From contig NZ_LS991952.1 in NCBI RefSeq assembly GCF_900476085.1, positions 434,001 through 498,000 on the forward strand: 64,000 nt of DNA. Reading direction: 5' to 3'. Below, piece by piece: positions 1 through 11,310 of the stretch. The stretch's first letter is position 1; every line of letters begins with the position of its first letter. Made by a program: the position numbers and the translations under genes. The notes under the pieces are model-generated. The model was given only the letters and a program-made list of their open reading frames with translations, had not been told where the DNA came from and did not search any database. This DNA comes from Mycoplasmoides gallisepticum. Lineage in GTDB: Bacteria; Bacillota_I; Bacilli_A; Mycoplasmatales; Mycoplasmoidaceae.

Positions 1-1119
1 AACATCAAAGATTTTTATGATCGTAAACTAGAAAAGGTTTCAAGCTATTACAACAAACTAAAAGAGAAGTTAGCTGAACTTAAAGAAGATAATAATAAGT
101 TAATTAGTGAGATCTATGAGCGTGATTTGGTTAGTGAAAATCAGCTTGCACTAAGAACTAAAGATTATTATGAAGAGATAGAAAAAGTTAGAAAGATCTT
201 AAGAAACTACGAAGTTTTATCTTTTGAATTAAAAACTAAGATCAAAGAAAAAGATTATCTACTTAACCAATTAAAAAATAAACTAAAACACAAAGACGAT
301 GAATTTAAGAAATTCATTAAAGATCAACCTGAGATCGTTAACCAACTAATTAATGATGGGATTAAACAAGGTGTTAAGGTTAAGTTTAATCAGTTAGAAA
401 CTAAATTAAAAGAACAAGTTAAACAGTATGAAGATACTGTTGGTCGTACTTATGAAAAACATAAGAACGAAGTTGATAAGATCTTAATTGCCAATGAAAC
501 CAAGGTTGAAGTGATGAAAAACGCTTTAATCCAAGCTGAAGAAACAGCTAAATTGACAACTAATGAGCTTGAACGAATTAAGTCTGAGTATGATCTAGTG
601 ATCTATACTAACCGCGAACTTAATGAAGCAATTAAAGTCGAACAAGAAAGAGCTAAAGAGTTAGCAGCTAAAGTTGAGATGCTTACAGCTGAAAACAAAG
701 ATCTAGATAAATTAAATAATTTATTAGTAAAAAAATACAACGATAATGATCATTTATTATCTGTGTCAAAATCAATCTCAGAACAACTAGATAAGATTAA
801 TGCTTCACAACTATCACTACAAAAGGTTTTACAAACTAGTGATGATGATAAAACCAACCAAAAGATCATCGATCTAAATAAAGCGATCGATCAAGTTAAT
901 GCAACTTACAAACGTTCTAAAGCATTAAAAAACGAACCGATTGAATTACCTAAAACAACCCCAACTAAAGGTAAGATCATTGAATACATCGATGAGGATG
1001 AAGGTTTAGATTCACAATGAGCTAGACAGTTCTCTGAAGCCACTAAGAGAATTAAAGAAAAGAAGCTTAATAAGAAAAAGAAAGCACTATTAGATAAAGA
1101 AATTAGTGAATTTAAATAA
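1..1119 (+). CDS. Coiled-coil cytoskeletal/cytadherence-type protein, C-terminal part
   Basis: The reading frame is open from base 1, so the start lies outside the window; 372 residues are visible to the TAA at 1117-1119, with one TGA read as Trp at 1018. Almost the whole segment is heptad-like, rich in Lys, Glu, Leu and Asn, with no membrane segment, followed by a short acidic patch and a very basic tail (KKLNKKKK). Long coiled-coil proteins of this type in this group belong to the cytadherence accessory or terminal-organelle cytoskeleton (HMW2-like). That link is inferred from composition and from the neighbouring topJ-like gene; no family-specific motif was recognised, so no symbol is given. 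Confidence 0.75.
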
Positions 1120-1139
1120 TCGTTATATTAAAATAATCT

Positions 1140-1218
1140 AGCCATTACAACAATTAACACGAACCATGTCAGGTCAGAAATGAAGCAGCATTAAGTATCT
1201 TAATTGTGTGTAATGGCT
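1140..1218 (+). ncRNA. ffs: SRP RNA (4.5S-like)
   Basis: The conserved SRP domain IV core is present: TCAGGTCAGAAATGAAGCAG at 1169-1188, matching the universal GGTC...GGAAGCAGC asymmetric loop. The outer ends pair (AGCCATTAC at 1140-1148 with GTAATGGCT at 1210-1218), giving a 79-nt hairpin, the size known for mycoplasma SRP RNA. A T run at 1217-1223 follows the closing stem and would terminate it. A TATATT box at 1125-1130 is a plausible -10 element. It binds Ffh for co-translational membrane targeting. Confidence 0.93.
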
Positions 1219-1270
1219 TTTTTATTTATTAGAATATAATAATTAACCCTTATTGAAGGGAATAGTCGCG

Positions 1271-3460
1271 ATGGATAATAAAAATAATAATAAACGCAAC
1301 CGGTTTTACTTTAATCAACGTCAACCTCACCGACGGCCAAAAATGAGCAACCTTAGTGAGTTTGATTTAGATATTATTAAAGAGCTTGGTCTTGATGATG
1401 ATGAATCAACAAAAAGTAAACAAAAATCATCATTTGATGATGATGCCGACTTTTTGGATGATGTCATTAGTGATTATGACAATTGAGAGAAGAAAAAACC
1501 TCAAGAAGCTAAAAAAACCGTTAATGATGATCAAACTGTTTTAAGCGATCATCAAGATGATGACAATGATGAAGACGATCTAAATTTTGAAATCCACCGC
1601 TCAAAATATTTTAGTTCTAATACAGACCAAACTAAAGACAAGCCAGTTAATAATGATAAAACCCGTTTTGTTGGCCAAGATTTTGGTGATCAAGAACTAA
1701 TCCAAGCTTATACAAAAAACTTAAGTTCATACATTAATGATCATGATGATGAACAAGTAATCGAACCAAAAACTGAACCAACTGAAGATAATAATCCAAC
1801 CCAAAGTTTTAGTAGTAAACCTATCGATGAATTAACCAATGAAAAAACTGATATTATTACTAAAACTGCTCAAGAAGACGATGATGAATACTTAATCACC
1901 AAAAACGATAGTGATTATAGTTTTGAATCAACCGATCAACCCCTAGAAGAACCCCAAGTCGATCTAACTGATCTATTAGATGATGATCAACTTGTTCAAC
2001 AAGATCCTACTAGAGATCTACCTTCAACAAGTGAAGTGATGAATGCTAAATTTGATGAGGATGATTCAAGTGTTAAACAGATCAAATCTGATCTAATTGA
2101 TGATCAAAATAACCAGTTTGAAAAAACTAGTTTACCAGAAGAGTTAGTAACTAAAAAAACAATCTATCATGATGATCAATTAGAAGAGATTACAGATCAA
2201 GAGATTATTGATGCAACTACACCCGTTAATTTTGAACAGATTCAAGAGACCAGTATAAAAGTTCAAGCAAACGATTTACCTGAACTAACTAGTAATCTAT
2301 CAGAACTAACCCGGTTAGCGATGAAAGATGTTCAAGAACATTACTTATCAAATATCTCAAAATTAGATCAGTATAAAAAACAATTAGAAGAACGATCAAA
2401 ACAACTAGACGAACTAAACGAAAGTTTAGATCGGAGACAGATCGATATTGAACTAATTAGTAATAATATCCAAGAAAGTATCAAGACGCACAAACAAGAG
2501 ATGAGTCTTGAAAAACTTAATCTGCAAAAAGAAAAAGAAGAGATTATAGCTAAAGCTAACACTCAAGCAGAAGCGATCATAAAGCAAGCTTATGAACAAG
2601 CTAACCAATACAAAGAGTTAATTGAGAAAAAACAATCTGAAGAAAAAAACGAAGTAGAAAAACAGCAGCTTACTCAACTTGAAGAAGGGTTTGATCATAA
2701 GATCCAACAACTATCAACTAAGATCAGTCACCAACTAGAAGCACGTCTAGTGAAAAAAGATCAGGTCTTAACTCAGTTATTATCCCAAATTAAGATTATG
2801 GCTGAGACTACTCATGCTAACCAATTAAGAATTAATGAACTATTCTTAGCAGTTAATAACAAAGACAAAGAGATTGTTAATCTTAAACGTGATATTGCCA
2901 TCCTTAAAGCCAGTTCAGATTCACTAATCAATATTAAAACTGAACAAACCCGTGAGATTGCTAAAAAACACTACCAAGATTTCGAACTAGACAATTCGTT
3001 CAAAGATCCTTATTTAGAACATAAGCTTAATAGCTTAACAAGAGATTATATTAATCTATCTGGAGAAGTGATCTATGAACCTGAACTTGAAAATGAACCA
3101 CTACCCACTAAAAAGATCTTAAAAACTTTTAGTCTATCTGATCTTAATCAGTCACTTGAAGAAGATAAGGAGATCTTAGCTTCGATCAACAAACATTTTG
3201 AACGCCCAATTCAGATCACTAAAACTGATAAAAGAATTAATAAAGAAAAAGTTCATAAACCAAGTATTATTAAACGTTATCAAAAACCAGCAGTTTATGA
3301 TGATGAACTTGATGATTTCAACTTAACATTTATTGATCAAGATTTTGGTGATGAATACAACAGTTTAATCAAAAAAGATCTGAATCAAAAAAGATCAAGT
3401 GATCCAAATAAAAAACTAACCACCAAAAAAGTGCAATTAGTTTTTGATTCAGACAACTAG
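1271..3460 (+). CDS. Acidic coiled-coil protein, likely terminal-organelle associated
   Basis: The product is 729 residues if the ATG at 1271 is used and the TGA at 1484 is Trp. A GTG-like start at 1253 is possible but lacks a better ribosome site. The N-terminal 60 residues are basic and Asn-rich, then about residues 60-270 are extremely acidic (many D/E runs), followed by a long coiled coil around residues 300-470 and a mixed charged tail. There is no signal peptide or membrane segment. Acidic domains next to coiled coils recur in cytadherence accessory proteins of the M. pneumoniae group (P65 and HMW types), and this gene lies just upstream of a topJ-like gene, but no EAGR box is visible here. 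The function is unassigned. Confidence 0.8.
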
Positions 3461-3508
3461 TTATTTTTTATCATTAATTAACCCACTAATAGATCGTAGC
3501 AAACAACG

Positions 3509-4297
3509 ATGGTATGTTTAACTAATTCATTCTTTGCGCACGAAATAAATAAAAAAAAGCATAAGTATAATGCTATCTTTGTGCATGGTTTTAGCTCTTC
3601 TCATGACCGTCACTCTGAGATTTTTAAGCGCTTAAATAACCAATTAGTTAACTATTACACATTTGATCTACCCGGACACGGCCAAAAACAAGTAGATGAA
3701 CAACAAGAACTGAAATTAAATTATTTTGCTGATCTTGTTGTTGATTTTATCAAGCAAAAACAACTTGATAATCTGATCTTGATTGGTCATTCGATGGGTG
3801 GAGGGATCTGTAGTATTGTTAATTATCTAATTCCCAAAAAGATTAAAGCCCTAATTCTTGAAGCACCACTAAACCCCGCGATCTTTGCTTTTGATAAAAA
3901 ACGAATCTTTGACTCGTTTAAATCTTTTGGCGGTCGATCTTTTCTTAGTGAACTTAAGTCTCAAGACCAATTTTCTGACCAAATCTCTTTAGTTGGTTGG
4001 ATCAAAAAGATCTATAAAACCAACAAAGATAAGATCCCTTTATTACTAAATCTAATCTCGTTAAAATCCAAGAATTTACTAGATAATGCTTACAAAGCTT
4101 TAAACAATAAACCAGTCTTATTAATCTTTGGCGAAAACGATCCAGTGATCCCACCAACTAAAACAATTAAGTATATCAATCAATATACGAACTTTTTAAC
4201 GACTAGAATCATTGACGAAGCAACACACTCACCCCATTCAATCAACAAAGAATTGTATTATTATTTCGTAAAAGATTTTATCTCCAAATTAAATTAA
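3509..4297 (+). CDS. Alpha/beta hydrolase (lipase/esterase-like)
   Basis: The 262-residue product shows the alpha/beta hydrolase core in order: the oxyanion-hole segment VHGFSSSHD (about 25-33), DLPGHGQ (53-59), the nucleophile elbow GHSMGG with Ser95, a likely acid in FGENDPVIP (about 208-216), and a C-terminal His in EATHSPHS (about 238-245). Length and motif spacing are typical. It has no signal peptide, so it should be cytosolic. M. pneumoniae-group genomes carry several such paralogues annotated as lipases or esterases; the substrate cannot be read from sequence. It starts 48 nt after the preceding gene. Confidence 0.9.
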   Translation: MVCLTNSFFAHEINKKKHKYNAIFVHGFSSSHDRHSEIFKRLNNQLVNYYTFDLPGHGQKQVDEQQELKLNYFADLVVDFIKQKQLDNLILIGHSMGGGICSIVNYLIPKKIKALILEAPLNPAIFAFDKKRIFDSFKSFGGRSFLSELKSQDQFSDQISLVGWIKKIYKTNKDKIPLLLNLISLKSKNLLDNAYKALNNKPVLLIFGENDPVIPPTKTIKYINQYTNFLTTRIIDEATHSPHSINKELYYYFVKDFISKLN

Positions 4298-4334
4298 ATT
4301 AAATAATATTAAAATCTATTATATTTCTATTAGT

Positions 4335-4340
4335 TATAAT
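4335..4340 (+). promoter_or_regulatory. Likely -10 box for topJ-grpE
   Basis: A perfect TATAAT lies 58 nt upstream of the topJ ATG in the 101-nt gap after the hydrolase gene. No clear -35 hexamer is visible, as is usual in this group. Confidence 0.55.
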
Positions 4341-4398
4341 AAAGAGAAAGTATATAAGCAGTTTACTAATCTTTTAGTTGATTAAAAGTGAAGATTTT

Positions 4399-7300
4399 AT
4401 GGCAGAAAAACGCGATTATTATGAAGTATTACAAATAGACAGGGACGCAGAAGAGCAAGAGATAAAACGCGCGTTTAGAAAGCTGGCTAAAAAATACCAT
4501 CCTGATACGAACAAGGATGATGCGAATGCTGAAAGCATTTTTAGAGAAATAAATGAAGCGTATGAAGTTCTATCTAACCCTGAAAAGAAAGAACGCTATG
4601 ATAAGTACGGACATGATGGTCTTGATCGCGAAGACGATCTAGACTTTGATCCGAACATTTTTAATTCGTTCTTTGAAACGATTAATGCAGCTGATGAGTT
4701 TGATGATATCACTTTTGATGGTGATTGATTAGATGATGACAAACCATCTAAAAAGAAGAAAAAGAAGACTAAAAAAGGTGGTTTTTGAGCCAAGTCAAAA
4801 GAGGCTTCAAAAACGATTGAAACTGAACCTGAGATCATCGATGTTGGTGCTAGTGTGAATCAAGCTAATGAAACAAGATTGTTTGATGACACTTTAGATG
4901 ATCAATTAGAAGAATCAGTTAGCACGCAATCAACTGATGATGGTGAACGGTTATTTGATGATAATAAAGAACCATCATTTACAGCTGGTTTAGATGAAGA
5001 AGTTCAATCAGAACCCCAACCTGAAGAAGATCTATCATGAACTCGGTTTATTGGAAACCCTGATTATGGTCATTATGATGAGAATAATGAATGGATCTGA
5101 GAAGGGTATTTTGATGATGATGACAACTTCATTTCAACAAGAGAGCTTGAACAAAAAGTTGAACCAGAACAAGCTCAACCACAAGATGATAGATCTGAAC
5201 AAGAAGAAGAAGAAGCTTTAGATTCAAAACCTCAAGATGATTCTGAAGATGATTATGTGATCCCTGATGCTGAGATCATCAGTTCACCAACTTTAGAAGT
5301 GACTGCTCCTAAAGAAGTTGAACAACCACTTCAACCTGAACAAGTTGCTCATGTAGAACAAAAAGAAGCTGAAGAAGAATCGGTTGCTCAAACTAAAGCT
5401 GAAGAAGTTAGTCAACCAACCCAAACAATTGAAACTAAACCAACATCAGCAGTTGAATCAACTTCAACTTTTGATCTAAAGCAATTACTAAAAGTAATGC
5501 AAGAACAGCCAACTGAAGAAGCACTAACAACAACTGAACTAACTAATGAAACAACTTCACCAACTACTGAAGTTAGTGAACTAGAACAAACTCAAGATAA
5601 ATCAGAAGATCAACAAGAAGAAAAAGCTGAGAAAATCGATGATGCTTTTGTTGAGTCAAATCTACCAGAGATCGTTGACTTCTCAACTAAATCATCAGCA
5701 TCATTAGGTACAGCTAACCTATATGATCTATCATTCTTAATTAAGAATCAACCAACTCAAGCTGTTCAACCTACTAGTGAAACTATATCAACAACTCCAG
5801 TTGAACCAACCGATCAATTAAAGCCAAAAGAAGTTGATCAGATCCAAGAAGAATTAAAGCGAGCAGCTGAAGAGTTAGTTGAAGATAATTTAATTGATGA
5901 TAGTTCAATGATTACTCCACCTTCAGTAATCAAAACTAAGGAGATCGAAGTTGAAGAGTTACCAACTAAAAAGAATGATTTAGTTGAGATCAACTTTGAT
6001 GACTTAGAAGAACTAAAATTTGAACTAGTTCAAACAAACCAAGAAAAACTACCAGAAAAAGCTGTTGAGAACTGAGCACAGGATTATCAGTTAGATGAAC
6101 CAACTCAGTCTAATATTGATTGATACAAACAAGAAGATCCTAAAGATCTTGAACAGTTAGTTCAAGATCAAGCAACTTTAGAGATTACTGAAGAAAATCA
6201 AATTAGTGAACGAAAAGTTGAAGAACAACCTAGTGTTGAATCTACTAAGGTTGAAGATCAAGTCGTTCAAGCTATAAAAGAAGAAGAAGAGCTACTTGAA
6301 CAAAAGAAAGCGGCTGAATTTGCTGAACTGTTTGGTGAACAAACACCAACTACTAAAGAAGATGATGATTACTTATCAATTGAAGAGTTATTAAATAACG
6401 AACAAACTCAACCAACTGAGTTCAATGAGATCATCATTGAAAATAATCTTGATAATGTTAGTGTTGCTGATGATCAAAATTATCAACTAAAAGATGATAA
6501 TAAGAAGTTCATCAATATTAGCGAACCAACAATTGTTAGTTCAAATCTTAGTTTTGATCAACAATTAGTTAATGAAATCGAAAGTGATGATCTGATCAAA
6601 CACCAAGAAGAGAATCAAGAAGAATACCAAACTGTTGATTATGATCCACTACAACAACCAGTGCGACCGATGCATACATCTGATTCAGAGATGTACGATT
6701 TCAGCATTAAGTTATTAAGAAAACAAGTAGGTGCAAAAATGGAAGGTAATGATAGTTCTAATAAGAACCTTGCTAATAAGATCAACGACTTAAGCTACTT
6801 TAAGTCAAGATTACTAAAGCGGTTAAGTGAAACCAATCCAAGTAGCCAACCACCAGCTAGTAAGTATCAAGAACCAAACTTAATTCAGATCGAACGTTTA
6901 ACTGAAATTAATGTTGTTAAAGAAGTAGAAGTTCACCAAGTATTATTATTTAATAATGCGATCAAACGAATTAAATACACCAGACACACTCCGTGTAATA
7001 ACTGTTCAGCAACAGGGATTGATCTAACTTCAAGTCAACCATACAAACTTTGCCCAGCTTGTCGTAATGTTGAAGGGAATGTCGAATCATGTATGGTATG
7101 TAACCAGTATGGCAAACTGATTCGGATCCCTTGTAAGAACTGTTTAGGTAAATCTTATACAAATGAAGCGATCACTTTAGATATCAAGTTACCAATTACC
7201 TCACAACTTAATATCTCAGTTAACTACCCAGGATTTGGTCATATCTTCCCAAATAATTTGAAGGGAGATCTAACTGTTGTCTTTAAAGTGATCCCATCTA

Positions 7301-7848
7301 ACTTCTTTGTGATCAAGAATAATGATATCCACGTAAAAGCATTAGTAGATCCGATCCTAGCTTCAATTGGGGGAATTATTAAAGTACCAACGATTAACAA
7401 GTTAATTAATGTAAGAATCCCTCCAGGTACTAAGGTTGGTGATCAAGTGATCATTAAAGATATGGGTCTAGATGCACGTTATGATCTAGAAACGAAAACT
7501 TATTATGATAAGGGTTCATTAATCATCCAAGTAGTGTATGCTGATATTATGAAGAGTAATGATCGTTCATTAGGGCTTGAAGAAGCAGCTAAACTACCAA
7601 ACGTTCAAGTTGAACACTTTAATAAGTTAGCCTTACGTGAGATTAAAGAATTAAAGTATAACCAACAAGAGTTACAACAAGAACAACAAAATTGAAACTT
7701 TCAATCAAACGATAGTAACGGATTTGATTCACTAAACGACCAAAAAGCTCACCAAAACCTAGCATTTAATCGTGTCTTAAACACGATTAAAGATATCAGA
7801 ACGCTAGATGATATAAAAAAGATTCGTGAGAAAGCCAATAAGAAATAA
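4399..7848 (+). CDS. topJ: TopJ-like J-domain co-chaperone with acidic repeat region and EAGR box
   Basis: Reading TGA as Trp joins one frame of 1149 residues. Residues 1-70 form a J domain with the HPD motif at 34-36. A short basic linker follows, then a huge acidic, Gln/Thr/Pro-rich region (about 105-750). Within it, about residues 213-246, is an EAGR box (GNPDYGHY ... EWIWEGYFDDD), an aromatic/glycine element known from cytadherence proteins HMW1, P65 and TopJ. The C-terminal part (about 866-1090) is DnaJ-like, with four CxxC pairs (CNNC, CPAC, CMVC, CKNC) and the client-binding domain. The order matches MG200/MPN119 TopJ, a terminal-organelle co-chaperone needed for adherence and gliding, and grpE follows 16 nt downstream as in M. 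genitalium. It is clearly longer than those homologues because of the acidic region. The ATG at 4399 is preferred over an in-frame TTG at 4378 because the J domain begins there. Confidence 0.93.
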
Positions 7849-7864
7849 AGATAACTAATCACAG

Positions 7865-8926
7865 ATGTTAAATATGAATAATCAAGAACATAAGAATCAA
7901 AACGAAGAAGTGCAAAAAGAAGTTAAAGAAAACCCAGCTCAAGAAGAAGTTAGTCAACCAAGTGATTCTAGTAATCCCACTAGTGAATCTGCACCAACAC
8001 TAAATGCACAAGATCCTAATAATATTAATTTGGCTAATGAAAATATCCAAATTAAATCATCACTTGATGATTTAAAAAACTTCGTGCAAAACCCAAAGAG
8101 TCAGAACCAAAAGATTAAGGCTGTTAACCAATTAATGTACAACGAGTTTGTTAAGATTGAAACAGCAATTAATAATATTAACAATTACATTGAAAACCTG
8201 ACCCACCGCCTAGAGTTAACTAATGAAAACTTCAAGACTAAAGTGCAAGAAGTTGAATCTAAAGCCCAACAAAAGATTAACGATCGGATTGAAGAATTAG
8301 ATAAGCGTAAAAAAGAAGAGATTGAAAACGCTAAGAAGTATGCGATTGAAAAATCAATCGATTCAGCAATTAATATCGTTGATCAATTAGAGATCGCTTT
8401 AGAGTTTGCTTCACTTGACCCAGCTGTTAAAAATTACGTTAGTGGGTTTAAGATGGTACTAAACTCATTTGTTAACTGGTTAGCAAGTGTTAATATCCAC
8501 CGAATGGATATCAAACCTGGTGATAAGTTTGATGAAAAATATATGAGTGCTTCAGATAAAGCAAGTGATCCTGACTATCCAGCTGATCATGTTTGCAAGG
8601 TAATGAAGTCTGGTTATAAATTATATGATCGAGTTGTTCGACACGCAATGGTAGCTGTATCTGATGGTGTTGGTTATGTTGAACCAGCTTCAAGTGAACA
8701 AGAACAACTTCAAACACCAGCAAAATCAACACAAACACCTCCAGCGCAAGAAACTGCTAGTGCTCCAGCTAAGACTAAACCAACAGCACCTCCAACAAAT
8801 AACTTGAATGCTAATAAACCACCAGTAGTATCAAACCCACCCCACCAAAAACCAGTTCAACCACCACAATCAAATACTCCTGGTCCAAAGCAACCAATCA
8901 CTCACAAAGTGATTAAAAAATCTTAA
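7865..8926 (+). CDS. grpE: GrpE nucleotide exchange factor with proline-rich tail
   Basis: GrpE promotes ADP release from DnaK. The 353-residue product has an acidic low-complexity N-terminus, the long dimerising coiled coil (about 100-165), and the C-terminal beta domain with its signature ([16 protein letters not shown] ... [17 protein letters not shown], about 210-268). A Pro/Gln/Thr-rich extension of about 80 residues after the beta domain is unusual: standard GrpE ends near the signature. The start is either ATG 7865 or the in-frame ATG 7874. It lies 16 nt after topJ, so co-transcription and supply to the same DnaK/J machine are likely. Confidence 0.95.
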   Translation: MLNMNNQEHKNQNEEVQKEVKENPAQEEVSQPSDSSNPTSESAPTLNAQDPNNINLANENIQIKSSLDDLKNFVQNPKSQNQKIKAVNQLMYNEFVKIETAINNINNYIENLTHRLELTNENFKTKVQEVESKAQQKINDRIEELDKRKKEEIENAKKYAIEKSIDSAINIVDQLEIALEFASLDPAVKNYVSGFKMVLNSFVNWLASVNIHRMDIKPGDKFDEKYMSASDKASDPDYPADHVCKVMKSGYKLYDRVVRHAMVAVSDGVGYVEPASSEQEQLQTPAKSTQTPPAQETASAPAKTKPTAPPTNNLNANKPPVVSNPPHQKPVQPPQSNTPGPKQPITHKVIKKS

Positions 8927-8959
8927 ATTTTAAGATTACACCATTCACTTTAAAATCAG

Positions 8960-8989
8960 ATAGAGTAAAGCACTCTATTTGTTTTTTTT
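8960..8989 (+). terminator. Rho-independent terminator after grpE
   Basis: ATAGAGT and ACTCTAT pair around a 5-nt loop, followed by a T-rich run with eight consecutive T (8982-8989). Confidence 0.8.
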
Positions 8990-9093
8990 CAAGATAAGCT
9001 TAAATTACTTAGAATCAATCATCCTAAGGGTTTTTAACCTATTTAGATTGATTCTTAAACACTTGTTTTAAAATCAATCCACCAAATTAAAGC

Positions 9094-11144
9094 TATAAAA
9101 AAAATAAATTACTAAAAGCAGTTAGCTTACTTGGAGTGAGCTTATTAATTAGCTTGTCATTAGCTAGTTGTACTTCAATCATCTCTAGACACTTAAGAAA
9201 TAGTAGTGGTACAACTCCCCAAGACCCGATTGTTGATCCCAATATCAACAATAACCAATCAGAGCAATTACAAGCAACAAGAAATTCTCTAGCAACTTTA
9301 CTTAATGGACAAACTAACACATTATCATCATATAATGATTATGCTAAGTTAAAGCAAAATTTAATGGCAGCATATAGTGCTGCAACAACAGTGCAAAATA
9401 ATGAAAATGCGTCGTTAGAAAATCTAAGGGATGCAGTTAGGCAATTAAAAAATGCACTTAATACAGCTAATCAAACAAGAACTACTTTTAATAATGAGAA
9501 TGGTGATTTAATACAAAAATATCATGATTTAGAAACTGCTTTAAATAATCATGGAATGGTTTTAGAAGGTTTAGAAAACCCGAATTATCAATTAATTAAG
9601 ACTCATTTAACTGGTCTATATGATAATGCACAAACAGTGGTGGATAACACATTGATTCCAGCTGAAGATGTAAATAAACCTGTTTTGCAAAATCTACAAA
9701 TTTTAACTCAAAGTCTTGGTGATTCAACAACACAAGAATCCTTAATGATGCAAAAGCTAGCGCTGATCAGTTAGTTTCTGGATTTGATAAATATGCATTA
9801 ACTAAAGAAGGTTTGGGAATGGTTGAATCAACTCATGATCAACCTCAACCTTGAAACTATGGCTTTGGTGCTTATAGTGTTGATCTTGGTGCTGGTGCTG
9901 CTGGTAGTACAACACCAATGGAACAATCAGTTCTTAATTTTAATTATTTTAGAAGAATGCCTTGAGCAAACGATACAATGTTGGCTCAAGATCAACCAAA
10001 CGCAACTGATGTTTCTTGAGTTTATGGATTATTTGGTGACAATACTAAATATACATTTAATTTTAACTATTATTGCCCACAAACTGGTTATTTATATTTT
10101 CCTTATAAGTTGGTTAAAACTAGTGATAAAGTCGGGCTTCAATATAAATTAAATCAAGCAGATCCTGTAGCGATTCAGTTTAGTGAAGTGGCTGCTACTG
10201 CTTCAACTCCAGCTCCAGCTGAAACAGATGGTACACAAGAATCAGCTGAAACTACAACTGCTAATGAGGAAGTTAACCCAATGCCATCAATTAATACTAT
10301 TAATGTGGCTAAAGTTACTTTAACAAATTTAAAGTACGGATCTAACACAATTGAATTTAGTGTTCCATCAACTAATGAAGAAGCTAATACTAAAGTAACA
10401 CCAATGATTGGGAATATGTACATTAGCTCATCTCCTGATGCTAAGAATAAAGTGTATAACGATATCTTTGGTAATGAAGTAGCTTCTAATAACAATGATC
10501 TTACTATAAACTTTGTTACAGGTTATACACTAGCAGCTGATTATTCGACTTTTATGGTTCCATATACCACTAAGTTAGCTAATATTAGTGATTCTCAAAG
10601 TATTAGACGTTTCTTAATTGGTTTTGTTGGTGGAACAATTGTTCGGAGTAGTAAAACTAATGGTGACTGATTTAACACTGGAAACAACCCTCAAAAAGCT
10701 CCAGGTAATAGCGGAACTAAGAGAACATTTACATTTATGTAAATGTTCTTAAAACTGGAGATTATTATTTAAAGGGTGAATATTATACAGCTAGTACTAG
10801 AATCTTAAGTTTCTCAATCGATGGCAAAACTGGTACTAATAATCAAGTAAACATAAACAACCTGTTATCTTTTAAAAAATGAGATGGAATTTTTAAGACA
10901 GTTTGATACTGGTAGAGAAAACGGTACTGATGATACTAATAAACAAAGTGTTAGTAATGCTAATTTATCATTCTCGCACAAAACTTTACATCTAACTGAA
11001 AGTTTTAACAGAATTGTGGTTACTGGTGCTTCTAATGGTGATGACACTCCATTCTTTGGTAATGTTACATTTACATATATGCCACCAGCAGCTACTGAAA
11101 ATCCAGCAGGGCAAGAAGCTAATCAAAATCAACCCTCTGCTTAA
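9094..11144 (+). pseudogene. vlhA: vlhA copy 1: degenerate, no start codon, three frame changes
   Basis: The translated pieces cover a full VlhA lipoprotein, from the lipobox-containing signal peptide (LSLASC at about 9154-9171) to the C-terminal GNVTFTY motif. The codon where other copies start is TAT, and the next possible start (GTG 9136) lies inside the signal peptide. The frame shifts near 9752-9756 (an A run), again near 10736 where one T is missing before the FYVN motif, and is restored near 10880. The last two changes largely compensate each other. There is no GAA tract or vlhA-type promoter upstream; the copy begins about 105 nt after the grpE terminator. It is best read as a silent sequence donor at the edge of the cluster. 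Confidence 0.88.
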
Positions 11145-11310
11145 AAAAAAACACAAAATCTTTTAACAAAATCCTAAATAAATAAGCCGTTAAATTAACT
11201 AAAGAATTAAAAAAATGGTTTTTCTTATCAACCAAAATTCTTTAGTAATAAACGCTTATTTATTTTTATTTTTGGTAAATATTTTAAAATATAATATATT
11301 TTAATATTCT
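11145..11310. repeat. Duplicated 5' flank with rnhC remnant and AT-rich promoter
   Basis: This flank is nearly identical to 37865-38034, upstream of the other ATG-start vlhA copy. On the minus strand it encodes a short piece matching the rnhC remnant there (DKKNHFF ... LTAYLFRILL), so it moved together with the downstream vlhA gene. The last 35 nt differ: here they contain ATATTTTAAAATAT and a TATAAT box at 11290-11295, 15 nt before the ATG. Confidence 0.8.

Noticed and set aside
4994-5221. A Met-rich basic frame inside the topJ acidic region
   Set aside because: It is a shifted reading of GAT/GAA/CAA-rich codons; the topJ frame is continuous with the EAGR box at that position.
9136-9774. 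GTG 9136 as the start of a working vlhA gene
   Set aside because: It cuts the signal peptide in half and the frame ends at 9774 with the remainder of the family motifs in another frame.
10175-10495. Hydrophobic minus-strand frames inside vlhA copies as membrane proteins
   Set aside because: Ser/Ala/Thr-rich plus-strand coding generates hydrophobic antisense frames; none has a promoter or conserved start.
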